Below are positions 24,440 to 31,415 of a stretch of 64,000 nucleotides of DNA, one piece after another (positions within the stretch are counted from its first letter, which is position 1; each line of letters starts with the position of its first letter). The DNA comes from Bacteroidales bacterium (GTDB taxonomy: Bacteria; Bacteroidota; Bacteroidia; Bacteroidales; F082), in NCBI GenBank assembly GCA_017530365.1, contig JAFXMK010000010.1, positions 89,306 through 153,305 on the forward strand. The letters run 5' to 3'. Below the pieces are notes generated by a model. The model was not told the DNA's origin. It worked only from the letters and a program-made list of their open reading frames with translations, and made no database searches. A program made the position numbers and the translations under genes.

Positions 24440-25998
24440 TGCGTAGGATTCTCCTTACCGCAATTCTCCTTGTCTCCGCCTGCTGTGGTTTTGCCCAACA
24501 GGCGGAGACATCTCGTTTTGAGGTCAGCCGTTGGTCGAAGAACCAGAGCTGTCAGTTTGTATCTTTTCAGGAAAAAGGCGGCATGATGGTTTATGAGACT
24601 GACAAGACCGACGAGGATAAGAACCGGCTGTGGAACTTTGTCGCTCTTGACACCAGCCTTTACGAGCAACGCAGCGACTTGATCCCTTTGCCTGACAAGC
24701 TGAAGCTCTTTGATGCCAAGAGCTCAGCGCAGTGGGCAGCTTTTGTCTTTACCTACGAAAAAGCTTCCCGTTCCGATTCTGTTACGTTTTACGTGGTGAC
24801 TTTTCACCGTTTGGAACAGACGTTCACCACATTCTCCGGACAGCTTCCTGAACGCTCCTTGCTCCAGTCAGTCGCCTTGATTGACGGCACTTTGATGCTT
24901 TCGGTCAACTCCAAGTCGGGAGGCGGTTTTCTTGAGCAATACGACTTGAGCCATCACACCCAACGGACGATCACTCCGAATCTCAATAACGATTTCATCC
25001 TGTTTCAGTTCGAAGCCATTCCCGAAGCGCGAGTGTTTGTGCTCGCTGCCCGCGAGTTCGTGGAGAAACGCTATAAGGCGACATCGTTTATGGTCTATTC
25101 ACCAAGCGGCAACCTGTTGCAATCGCACCGTTTTGAAAATGGCGAAAACGCTGGGTTGGGCCGTATGTGCTTCGCTTTGGATGATCAGCGTCAGCTGAGC
25201 GTGTATGCCACATTGGAGCGGGAGAGCAACAAGAAAGTTAGTGTGGAAGGCATGACGGAGGACTTCAGCAAGATTGCCGTGGGCGTGACCTGGATTAAAT
25301 TTGCGTCGAGCGGCATGCAAACCAAGACCTATCTCTTCAAGAACCTTCCTGAAATAGAGAATGCCCTTACCGCTTCGGATCGGTTGAAGGTGAAGAAGGA
25401 GCTGCTGAAGATGAAGCAGGGCAAGAAGAAAGAGAAGGGAGAGATCACTTTCCAATTCTATGCTCCCCGTTTGGTGAAGTTTGGCGGCAATCAGGTTTTC
25501 GTGGCAGAAGCCTTTCAGCCTGTTTTCCATAACGAGACCCGCATGGATCATGGCTATTATGGCTTCTACAACACTTATCCGGTGTCCTATACCGTCTTCG
25601 ACGGATACGACTTTTTCAGTGAGATCCTCCTGGCTTTTGATCAAAATGGTGAGCTGAAATGGTATAATTCGGTCCGCTTCGAGAACGATTTGTGTGAAAC
25701 ACTGTCCGATCATGCCTCTGAGTCGGTGTGTCACAACGAGCTGGTGGTGGCTTCGCCAAGCCGTAACATCTTGCGTTACGAGGTTTTCGATACAGATGGC
25801 ACCTTGCTGCTCGACCAGCAGTATGCGTCTTTGGATTTCCTTTATGGTACCGATTCAATTGATGATGAGTATGAGGCCGGTATCTACAAATGGTTTGGCA
25901 GTCGGTTTTTGATCCATGGTTGCCAGATCGTGCAGAATCCCCTTCTTCGCGACACGCGAAGGACCGTTTTCTATGTCCAGAAAGTGCAGTATGAGTGA
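24439..25998 (+). CDS. Exported protein of unknown function
   Basis: A 519-residue protein with a signal peptide ending near FAQQAE. The rest is rich in beta-strands and repeats phrases such as FMVYSPSGNLLQSHRF, ILLAFDQNGELKWYNS and YEVFDTDGTLLLDQQY about 100-150 residues apart, which suggests a beta-propeller. A lysine-rich helix (KVKKELLKMKQGKKKEKG) interrupts it near residue 315. No catalytic motif is recognised. The ATG overlaps the stop of the T9SS gene by one base, and its own stop overlaps the next ATG, so translation of the three genes is probably coupled. Confidence 0.7.
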   Translation: MRRILLTAILLVSACCGFAQQAETSRFEVSRWSKNQSCQFVSFQEKGGMMVYETDKTDEDKNRLWNFVALDTSLYEQRSDLIPLPDKLKLFDAKSSAQWAAFVFTYEKASRSDSVTFYVVTFHRLEQTFTTFSGQLPERSLLQSVALIDGTLMLSVNSKSGGGFLEQYDLSHHTQRTITPNLNNDFILFQFEAIPEARVFVLAAREFVEKRYKATSFMVYSPSGNLLQSHRFENGENAGLGRMCFALDDQRQLSVYATLERESNKKVSVEGMTEDFSKIAVGVTWIKFASSGMQTKTYLFKNLPEIENALTASDRLKVKKELLKMKQGKKKEKGEITFQFYAPRLVKFGGNQVFVAEAFQPVFHNETRMDHGYYGFYNTYPVSYTVFDGYDFFSEILLAFDQNGELKWYNSVRFENDLCETLSDHASESVCHNELVVASPSRNILRYEVFDTDGTLLLDQQYASLDFLYGTDSIDDEYEAGIYKWFGSRFLIHGCQIVQNPLLRDTRRTVFYVQKVQYE

Positions 25999-26345
25999 TG
26001 TTGAAGAGCTACCTCAAATACCTTTTTCGCAGGAAAAACGAGTTCCATATCCATTCTCCTTTTGTGTATGAGCTCTACACGAAGGTGATTCGCGGGGGAG
26101 ACGAAGAGGCTTTGAAGTCCTTGGGCATTGAGCGTTCAGAGCTAGTGAGGGAAGGGGAGATCCCTGCGATTGTTGACAAGGTGATGTATGTAATGGAAGA
26201 TATCCATCGCGATGAAAAGAAAGAAGTGTGGTGGAATACGATTTGCGCCCTTCCCGACGTTACCTTGACGATAGATCTTTACAAGAAAGGACTGTTTTTT
26301 TACCGGGAGGGGATGGAGAAGCAGGGCTTTGTGTTAAGAAGTTAG
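25998..26345 (+). CDS. Remnant methyltransferase-like protein missing the SAM-binding core
   Basis: A 115-residue ORF. The first 35 residues (YLKYLFRRKNEFHIHSPFVY, then ELYTKVIRGG) match the start of a Bacteroidota class I methyltransferase of about 250 residues. The last 50 (VMYVMEDIHRDEKKEVWW, then VTLTIDLYKKGLFFYREG) match its end. The central Rossmann part with the SAM-binding glycine motif is absent, while the frame is open throughout. I infer an in-frame internal deletion; methyltransferase activity is not expected. The ATG overlaps the stop of the upstream gene by one base (TGATG). The TAG stop lies in a heptamer repeat. Confidence 0.65.
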   Translation: MLKSYLKYLFRRKNEFHIHSPFVYELYTKVIRGGDEEALKSLGIERSELVREGEIPAIVDKVMYVMEDIHRDEKKEVWWNTICALPDVTLTIDLYKKGLFFYREGMEKQGFVLRS

Positions 26346-26370
26346 GAGTGGGGAGTTAGGAGTTAGGAGT
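26341..26370 (+). repeat. Heptamer array, unit GTTAGGA
   Basis: GTTAGGA, GTGGGGA, GTTAGGA, GTTAGGA and GT. The first unit supplies the TAG stop of the methyltransferase remnant. Confidence 0.8.
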
Positions 26371-26384
26371 AAAATATTAAAGAG

Positions 26385-26945
26385 ATGAAGAATATTACTT
26401 ATACGAAGACGGGGGACAAGGGCATGACCTCGTTGATTGGAGGACGTCGGGTGCCCAAGTATGATGACAAGGTGGAAGCTTACGGCACGGTGGATGAGCT
26501 GAGTGCGGTCATCGGTGTATTGTACGACCTTGAAGGTGTTTCGGAGTCAATCCATGAGACATTGGGTGTGATTCAGAACAAGTTGTTTACGTTGGAGTCG
26601 CATTTTGCGATGGACAAGGACACGGAGATCGGGAAGATGATCCCAGTCTTGGCTGATGACGATGTGGCTTTTTTGGAGCGCCATATCGATGCCATGAACG
26701 CCGAGCTGCCCGAATTGAGGGCTTTTGTGATTCCTGGTGGAAACCTGAAGGCGTCGGTGAGTCATGTATGCCGCACGGTATGCCGTCGGGCGGAGCGTCA
26801 GGGATGGCGTTTGGCCTCTCACGATGAAGTGGATGCTATTGACTTACGGTATTTGAATCGGCTGTCGGATTACTTTTTTGTTTTGGCCCGTTATTTCGAC
26901 TATTTGGAGAATCGGAATGAAACTTGTTGGGATTCAAACAAATAG
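26385..26945 (+). CDS. Cob(I)alamin adenosyltransferase, PduO type
   Basis: A 186-residue enzyme that transfers the adenosyl group of ATP to cob(I)alamin, making coenzyme B12. The N-terminus has YTKTGDKGMTSLIGGRRVPK, followed by EAYGTVDELSAVIG. The C-terminal part has CRTVCRRAERQGWRL and LNRLSDYFFVLARY. All are PduO hallmarks. Length is normal for a single-domain enzyme. It implies B12-dependent metabolism such as methylmalonyl-CoA mutase elsewhere in the genome. It is separated from the previous gene by a heptamer repeat and is probably in the same unit. Confidence 0.92.
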   Translation: MKNITYTKTGDKGMTSLIGGRRVPKYDDKVEAYGTVDELSAVIGVLYDLEGVSESIHETLGVIQNKLFTLESHFAMDKDTEIGKMIPVLADDDVAFLERHIDAMNAELPELRAFVIPGGNLKASVSHVCRTVCRRAERQGWRLASHDEVDAIDLRYLNRLSDYFFVLARYFDYLENRNETCWDSNK

Positions 26946-26972
26946 GCTAGAAAAAATTTTTTCAAAAAACAC

Positions 26973-27002
26973 TTGACAATTGTCCGATTTGGTGTATTTT
27001 TG
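26973..27002 (+). promoter_or_regulatory. Promoter TTG-N19-TATTTTTG
   Basis: TTG at 26973-26975 and TATTTTTG at 26995-27002, 19 bases apart, stand 26 bases before the DUF2795 gene. Confidence 0.65.
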
Positions 27003-27028
27003 CACCCTCAATTAAAAACCGAAAAACT

Positions 27029-27250
27029 ATGTATTGGACACTGGAATTAGCATCGAAATTGGAAGACGCACCATGGCCAGCAACTCGCGATGAGCTTTTG
27101 GACTGGGCCTTACGTACGGGTGCGCCTCAGGAGGTGATAGAGAACCTTCAGGAGATTGAAGACGAGGGTGACGTTTACGAGCGTATTGAGGACTTATGGC
27201 CCGACTATCCCACGAAGGATGACTTCTTCTTCCACGAAGATGAGTATTAA
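27029..27250 (+). CDS. DUF2795-family small protein
   Basis: A 73-residue acidic protein beginning MYWTLELASKLEDAPWPATR, then DELLDWALRTGAPQEVIENL, which is the DUF2795 pattern (a small helical domain of unknown role common in Bacteroidota). The last 20 residues are strongly acidic and aromatic. It has its own promoter and terminator, so it is a one-gene unit, consistent with a constitutively expressed small factor. I cannot assign a function. Confidence 0.85.
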   Translation: MYWTLELASKLEDAPWPATRDELLDWALRTGAPQEVIENLQEIEDEGDVYERIEDLWPDYPTKDDFFFHEDEY

Positions 27251-27296
27251 GCGGTTTTTCCGCCTTATTCCCTAATTTTTAGGACTTTATAAACTT

Positions 27297-27330
27297 GGGT
27301 GTCAGTTGTTTCTGATGCCCATTTTTATTT
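27297..27330 (+). terminator. Intrinsic terminator after the DUF2795 gene
   Basis: GGGTGTCAG (27297-27305) and CTGATGCCC (27312-27320) form nine pairs with two wobbles around a 6-base loop, followed by ATTTTTATTT. Confidence 0.7.
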
Positions 27331-27396
27331 GTTAGATTGCGAAAAAAGTGCTTTTTTTGCGCCAGATAGTAGTGCCAAATAATTTAATTTTTTGCT

Positions 27397-27774
27397 ATGC
27401 AGAATGATGAAGAAGTCATGAAGACTCTCAATGAGTTAGTCAAGGAAATCAAAGAGCTCAAAGAACAGTTAGGCTTACAGAGGAAGCCAATCTATACAAA
27501 TAAAGAGCTGCTAGAGTTATTAAATGTGTCGTCTGCCACATTGAAGAAGTGGCGAAATTATGGTTATCTGGGTTATACTCAGGTGGGATCAACGTATTTC
27601 TACTCTCCTGCCGATATTAAGCAGTTGTTTTTTGCTAGCCTTGTGATTCGTTTTTTCATTTTCAAGTGGATAGGAAATCCTCCCCAGCGCCTCCTTCACG
27701 ATCTTTCGGGGACAACCGATGTTCATGCGGACAAATCCTTCTCCGCCTTGACCGTAAGCGGCACCGTTGCTTAA
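27397..27774 (+). CDS. Excisionase-like HTH protein with a foreign 3' end
   Basis: The first 77 or so residues are a coiled start (LNELVKEIKELKEQLG) and a MerR/excisionase-like helix-turn-helix (YTNKELLELLNVSSATLKKW, then YFYSPADIKQLF). Relatives known to me end about 15-20 residues later. Here the frame continues 48 residues through sequence that is antisense to the end of the convergent aminotransferase (FFIFKWIGNPPQ and on). I read this as a truncated gene fused by a rearrangement near 27630. Proteins of this type usually accompany integrases or mobilization genes; none is present, so it is probably a remnant. Confidence 0.6.
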   Translation: MQNDEEVMKTLNELVKEIKELKEQLGLQRKPIYTNKELLELLNVSSATLKKWRNYGYLGYTQVGSTYFYSPADIKQLFFASLVIRFFIFKWIGNPPQRLLHDLSGTTDVHADKSFSALTVSGTVA

Positions 27775-28938
27775 CACGAGTCCAACTTCGTCAGTGAAAA
27801 AACGCATGAGTTGCTCTTGGGATAGGCCTAGGGCACGGCAGTCTAACCAAGCCAGGAAGGAAGCTTGGGGCGCAATGGCTTTGATGCCCAAGTCGTTCGT
27901 GGAAAAGAAATCGAGGACCTCCTGGATGTTGCCTTGAAGGTATTCCCTAAGAGATCGTAGCCATGGCGCCCCATGGGTATAGGCGGCGATGGTCGCTACC
28001 AAGCTGGGGATGGGAGCCTCGTCGAGTTTCAGATCCGCAAGATGCTTCAGATAGGGTTCCCGTAACGCTTTGTTGGGGATGACACAATAAGCGGTCGGCG
28101 AGAGTCCGGCTAGGTTGAATGACTTACTGGGACTGGCGAAGACCATGCCGACAGCAGCGGCATCTTCGCTGACGCTGCAAAACGGGATGTGTTGTTGCCC
28201 CGGTAAGGTGAGGTCAGCGTGAATCTCATCGGAGATGACAAGCACGCCCTTCTGACGGCAGAGTGTGGCGATCCGCTCTAGTGAATTATGGTCCCAGACG
28301 ATGCCGACTGGATTGTGGGGATTGCAAAGAACAAGAATCTTGGCATCGGTACTAGAGAGGATCTTCTCTAATCCGTTGAGATCCATCCGGTAATGTTCGC
28401 CGTCGAAAAGCAGGGGACTATCGACGACCTTGCGCCCCAGCCTTTCGGCATACAGCCGGAAGAGGTTGTAAACGGGAGGCATGACGACGATGCTGTCACC
28501 TGGTTCGGTAAAGGTGAGATAGGCTTGGTTGATGGAGGTGATGACGCCTGGGCAATAGGCGACCCATTCTTTTTCGACCTGCCATTGGTGCATCTCTTTT
28601 TCCCAACCGACGATGCTTTGATAAAACGCCTCGGGGGTCGAGGTATATCCCAGCACATCCCGGTCCAACCGTTCTTTCAAGGCAGCTGAAACCGCCGGTG
28701 CCGTCCGAAAGTCCATGTCAGCAATCCACATCGGGATCTGCCCTTCAGAAGCCCTTCCATACTTGATGCTCCAGGTTCCGGACCGGTCAACCAGTTCGTC
28801 GAAGTCCCATCCTTCAAGGATCGGCTTTTTGGGGGTGACGGGACGGCTGCATCCCGTCACGAAACTACCGGCAGCGGGGAGCAAGGTCATGGCACAAGCT
28901 GCTGCCGAAACACCTTTGATAAAGTCTCGTCTTTTCAT
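27589..28938 (-). CDS. MalY/PatB-type PLP aminotransferase or C-S lyase, exported form
   Basis: A 449-residue class I/II aminotransferase-fold protein of the MalY/PatB group, many of which cleave cystathionine or other C-S bonds. YCPGVITSINQAYLTFTEPG, LCNPHNPVGIVWD, VISDEIHADLTL and FASPSKSFNLAGL (PLP lysine) are clear. The N-terminus is unusual for the family: a twin-arginine-like KRRDFIKG, a hydrophobic span and VTGCS, which looks like a lipoprotein or Tat signal. The last 20 or so residues run into the convergent HTH gene and do not look like family sequence, so the 3' end was probably rearranged. It overlaps that gene by 186 bases. Confidence 0.8.
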   Translation of the reverse strand: MKRRDFIKGVSAAACAMTLLPAAGSFVTGCSRPVTPKKPILEGWDFDELVDRSGTWSIKYGRASEGQIPMWIADMDFRTAPAVSAALKERLDRDVLGYTSTPEAFYQSIVGWEKEMHQWQVEKEWVAYCPGVITSINQAYLTFTEPGDSIVVMPPVYNLFRLYAERLGRKVVDSPLLFDGEHYRMDLNGLEKILSSTDAKILVLCNPHNPVGIVWDHNSLERIATLCRQKGVLVISDEIHADLTLPGQQHIPFCSVSEDAAAVGMVFASPSKSFNLAGLSPTAYCVIPNKALREPYLKHLADLKLDEAPIPSLVATIAAYTHGAPWLRSLREYLQGNIQEVLDFFSTNDLGIKAIAPQASFLAWLDCRALGLSQEQLMRFFTDEVGLVLSNGAAYGQGGEGFVRMNIGCPRKIVKEALGRISYPLENEKTNHKASKKQLLNIGRRVEIR

Positions 28939-28997
28939 GCTATTCGTTTGCGGAAATTAAAAATTAAAAAGAGTTTGAAAAAACACAAAAGGGATGT

Positions 28998-29423
28998 TTA
29001 TGGTTTCCATAAAAAAAGACCTTCCGCGGTGGCTAATGCTCGCAGCAGATCCAATAGGGAATCATTGGGATTGTAAACCGTCATATAATGGTCATCTCCG
29101 TTGAAGGTGATCAACGTGTCAGCGGATTTTAGCGCTATAAGTAGGTTTTTCCTTTCCTTGAACCCTTCTGCGACTTTTATCTCGATGGTTTCCGGATCCG
29201 GGTCTTGAATCCATTCCTCCGATGGATTACCAAGGTCAAAGTCCTCGTAGCAGTTGAGTTTGATCAGCGTTTGGGCGAATCTGGGATATAGTCGTTCCGG
29301 GTGGCTCAGGAAGTGTCTTTCCACTTTGAAATACTGACCTTTACCGTTCTCGGAGACCTGCTTCGGCAGGATGTCGAGAATCCAATAGGGTTTGTCGAAA
29401 TAGAGATTTATATCGTCTTTCAT
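28998..29423 (-). CDS. Hypothetical cytoplasmic protein
   Basis: A 141-residue acidic protein with no signal peptide or membrane segment. It has an N-terminal YFDKPYWILDILPKQV, a central LIKLNCYEDFDLG and a C-terminal DSLLDLLRALATAEGLFLWK. I recognise it only as a type seen as a conserved hypothetical in Bacteroidales. It lies 59 bases upstream of the aminotransferase on the same strand and downstream of a decayed ATPase, inside the accessory stretch. No function is proposed. Confidence 0.65.
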   Translation of the reverse strand: MKDDINLYFDKPYWILDILPKQVSENGKGQYFKVERHFLSHPERLYPRFAQTLIKLNCYEDFDLGNPSEEWIQDPDPETIEIKVAEGFKERKNLLIALKSADTLITFNGDDHYMTVYNPNDSLLDLLRALATAEGLFLWKP

Positions 29424-29460
29424 TGTTATTAAGCTAACCTAAAGTTGTAAATGGTTACCG

Positions 29461-29757
29461 TTAATAGAGGAATCCGAAAGCCCAAAGCGGTATCTTGTGG
29501 AAGGTTGCACTTTCAATATCGTCGGCGGCAACATAGCCGTTTCCCTCATCTTTTACTTGACGCAACCCCTTGTCGGCTCCACCCACTTCGATAACCAGCT
29601 TGCCGTCAACATTGTACCAATCTCAGGCTACTTGTCCGACAGAGTGTAAAGTAAGTTGCTGTTATCAAGCAATATCTTGCCAGGTTTTTGTATGTCGGTG
29701 ATAGTGTTTATTTCGGTGAAGAATGTCCTGTATTTTGTATTGCACTGCAAATATATG
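29461..29757 (-). pseudogene. Decayed DUF4143-type AAA ATPase, 3' fragment
   Basis: Read on the minus strand, one frame gives FFTEINTITDIQKPGKILLD, then NSNLLYTLSDK, a TAG, and EIGTM. Another frame gives NVDGKLVIEVGGADKG, then LRQVKDEGNGYVAADDIES and KIPLWAFGFLY with a TAA at 29461-29463. These match, in order, the last 110 or so residues of the DUF4143 AAA-type ATPases common in Bacteroidota, with a premature stop, a frameshift and a missing block between them. The upstream two thirds of the gene are gone. It fills most of the 430-base gap between its neighbours. Confidence 0.75.
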
Positions 29758-29821
29758 TGTTTTTTGTAAAATACAAAAATCTACTCTGTCAAATATGCAG
29801 TGTTCCAACAGAGAAGTTTGT

Positions 29822-29829
29822 TATCTTTG
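29822..29829 (+). promoter_or_regulatory. -7 element TATCTTTG
   Basis: TATCTTTG stands 24 bases before the small membrane protein gene at 29854. No convincing -33 box. Confidence 0.5.
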
Positions 29830-29853
29830 CCGCTATAAGAAAGAGATAATGGC

Positions 29854-30252
29854 ATGAAAAACAGGGTTAAGAACAAAATACAAAGAATTGTACTGTTGGT
29901 TTTGGGCGCCATCGCCTTGCTTCTTTTGGCGGCTTGCGCTTTCGGTGTGCTTCCGAACGAGAGGCTACCTCTTCTAAGCCATTGGATAACAACACCTTGG
30001 ATCTCATTTCTTGTTGTTGTATTAGCGGGAACGGCTATTTGGCTTTTCTTCTATTATGTCGTAGGCGTTCGCGGTAAAGGTTTGAAATATGTTACCATAG
30101 TCATCCTTTTTACCATCATGTGTATTTGGCTGTACAAGAATTTCGGTCCCATTACTGAATTCCTGGAAACAAACCTTGGCACGTGGGGTATGATAGGTGT
30201 GCTGGCAGTGCTTATCATTGTAGTCGGGGTTGGCCTGTATGTTTTATTCTAA
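29854..30252 (+). CDS. Small integral membrane protein, unknown
   Basis: A 132-residue protein with four hydrophobic segments at about residues 12-32, 48-70, 77-92 and 108-131, a basic N-terminus (KNRVKNKIQR) and few charged residues otherwise. I do not recognise the family. It has its own promoter and its end overlaps the convergent esterase gene by four bases, so it is probably expressed alone. A membrane-structural role or a small accessory immunity-type role are both possible; nothing in the sequence decides. Confidence 0.6.
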   Translation: MKNRVKNKIQRIVLLVLGAIALLLLAACAFGVLPNERLPLLSHWITTPWISFLVVVLAGTAIWLFFYYVVGVRGKGLKYVTIVILFTIMCIWLYKNFGPITEFLETNLGTWGMIGVLAVLIIVVGVGLYVLF

Positions 30253-30902
30253 TGAACGCATCTTGGAAATACGATGTCGAAAGCGCGCTCCAACCTTGGC
30301 GTGATAGGGGAGAAGTGCGTTCCTTCGACCAGTTCAAAGGTAACCAGTGCTTGACTATCATTTTTCAGGATGTCGGCAGCAGCCATAGTTTGCTCCTCTA
30401 CGGAAGCCATCCGTTTTTCCTTGGCGTTCTTTTCCTTTTCGCCCAGGAGCATGCAAACCTTTCTCAGCCGATGCGACGGCGTCTGTCCTTTCATCCAATC
30501 CGTGAATCCATCATACCAAAGCGACCCAGATAGGCTGATGATGTTGGTGAAAGCGTCCGTGTTGAAAGCGGACCATACCGCAAACAGACCCGACAACGAA
30601 ACGCCTAAGAGGGTCCGTTCGGCATCTTTGATTCCCAGTTCCTCTTCGGTTTTGGGAATGATTTCGTTTGTCAGTTTCTCAAGGAAAGACGCAGATTTCC
30701 CTCCGAAAGGTTTCGCTTTTTTAAACACGCCCTTCGCAGGCCATGGTGTCAGGTCGTCGTTCCAGTTGGCTGCATCAATTACGGCTATGGAAACACCGTA
30801 TTGTTTCGACAAGCCTTCCAATCCATCAAACAAATCCCCCTTGATTCCTTCGGGTAGGATCATGTAGCAAATCATGCCAGTATCTTGCTTGAGGTAGGCC
30901 AT
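30249..30902 (-). CDS. Alpha/beta-hydrolase, esterase D-like
   Basis: A 217-residue cytoplasmic enzyme. The nucleophile elbow is LLGVSLSGLFAVWSAF (GxSxS variant, Ser near residue 122), followed by NIISLSGSLWYDGF. The catalytic His is expected in VEGTHFSPITPRL close to the C-terminus. The pattern matches the esterase D / IroE-type hydrolase group, though the chain is a little short and no signal peptide is present. Substrate unknown. It sits on the minus strand and converges with the small membrane protein. Confidence 0.75.
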   Translation of the reverse strand: MAYLKQDTGMICYMILPEGIKGDLFDGLEGLSKQYGVSIAVIDAANWNDDLTPWPAKGVFKKAKPFGGKSASFLEKLTNEIIPKTEEELGIKDAERTLLGVSLSGLFAVWSAFNTDAFTNIISLSGSLWYDGFTDWMKGQTPSHRLRKVCMLLGEKEKNAKEKRMASVEEQTMAAADILKNDSQALVTFELVEGTHFSPITPRLERAFDIVFPRCVH

Positions 30903-30948
30903 CTGTGTTACTTCGATAACAAGGCTGTAAAAATAATGAAAAAATGAT

Positions 30949-30956
30949 TATCTTTG
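30949..30956 (+). promoter_or_regulatory. -7 element TATCTTTG
   Basis: TATCTTTG lies 31 bases before the winged-helix gene at 30988, in the divergent region shared with the esterase. Confidence 0.5.
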
Positions 30957-30987
30957 CCTGATTGTTATTCACCAAAAATTTTAGATT

Positions 30988-31167
30988 ATGGAAGCAAAAG
31001 AACAAGTGCTGAAAGCCATGCGTGAAATCGGTGAACCCGTGAATGCTGGCAAGATCGCTGAAATAACAGGCCTCGACCGCAAAGTGGTTGACAAAGCCTT
31101 TGACGCACTGAAAAAGGAAGGTGCCATTGTGTCGCCCGTCCGCTGCAAGTGGGAGCCTGCTAAATGA
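30988..31167 (+). CDS. 59-residue winged-helix DNA-binding protein
   Basis: A short ORF starting MEAKEQVLKAMREIGEPVNA. It is a compact winged helix: a first helix with VLKAMREIG, then AGKIAEITGLDRKVVDKAFD as helix-turn-helix, and a beta-wing, EGAIVSPVRCKWEPAK. The phrasing (NAGKIAEITGLDRKVVDKA) recalls small MarR/ArsR-like regulators found as stand-alone genes in Bacteroidota and methanogens. It has its own TATCTTTG promoter. A transcription factor or nucleoid-type role is inferred; targets are unknown. Confidence 0.75.
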   Translation: MEAKEQVLKAMREIGEPVNAGKIAEITGLDRKVVDKAFDALKKEGAIVSPVRCKWEPAK

Positions 31168-31378
31168 TTGTACGCTGGCCGATCAAGAGGCTTTGAAAGT
31201 ATATGCTCATCATTCCGAGCATTTAGCGGTGGCCAACACAAAGGTGCGGCCCTTCACCGCCCAGCGGGAATTACAAATCATCGAAGGCATGCAGCTTAAT
31301 ACTGGATTGGTTCGGCTCACTTATTTCGACAAAGCAAGTGTCGATAAAACCCAAAACTCGGCAATAGACGATTTGTAA
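31163..31378 (+). pseudogene. Dabb (stress-responsive A/B barrel) C-terminal fragment
   Basis: Starting at the stop of the winged-helix gene, the frame reads DQEALKVYAHHSEHLAVANT, then KVRPFTAQREL. That is the C-terminal half of a Dabb-domain protein (usual form EALxxYAxHPxHxxVAxxKVRPFTxxRxxxDYE). The N-terminal half and a start codon are missing; the next 30 residues match nothing I know before the stop at 31376-31378. It is therefore a fragment left by deletion. Confidence 0.55.
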
Positions 31379-31394
31379 AGTAAAAATTTTTTTT

Positions 31395-31402
31395 TATTTT
31401 TG
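31395..31402 (+). promoter_or_regulatory. -7 element TATTTTTG
   Basis: TATTTTTG ends 13 bases before the acyltransferase ATG; the leader would be under ten bases. Confidence 0.5.
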
Positions 31403-31415
31403 CCGCAAAATTGAT

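Noticed and set aside
31270-31378. The 36 codons after the Dabb fragment as a separate gene
   Set aside because: No start signal or family pattern; it seems to be chance continuation of the fragment's frame.
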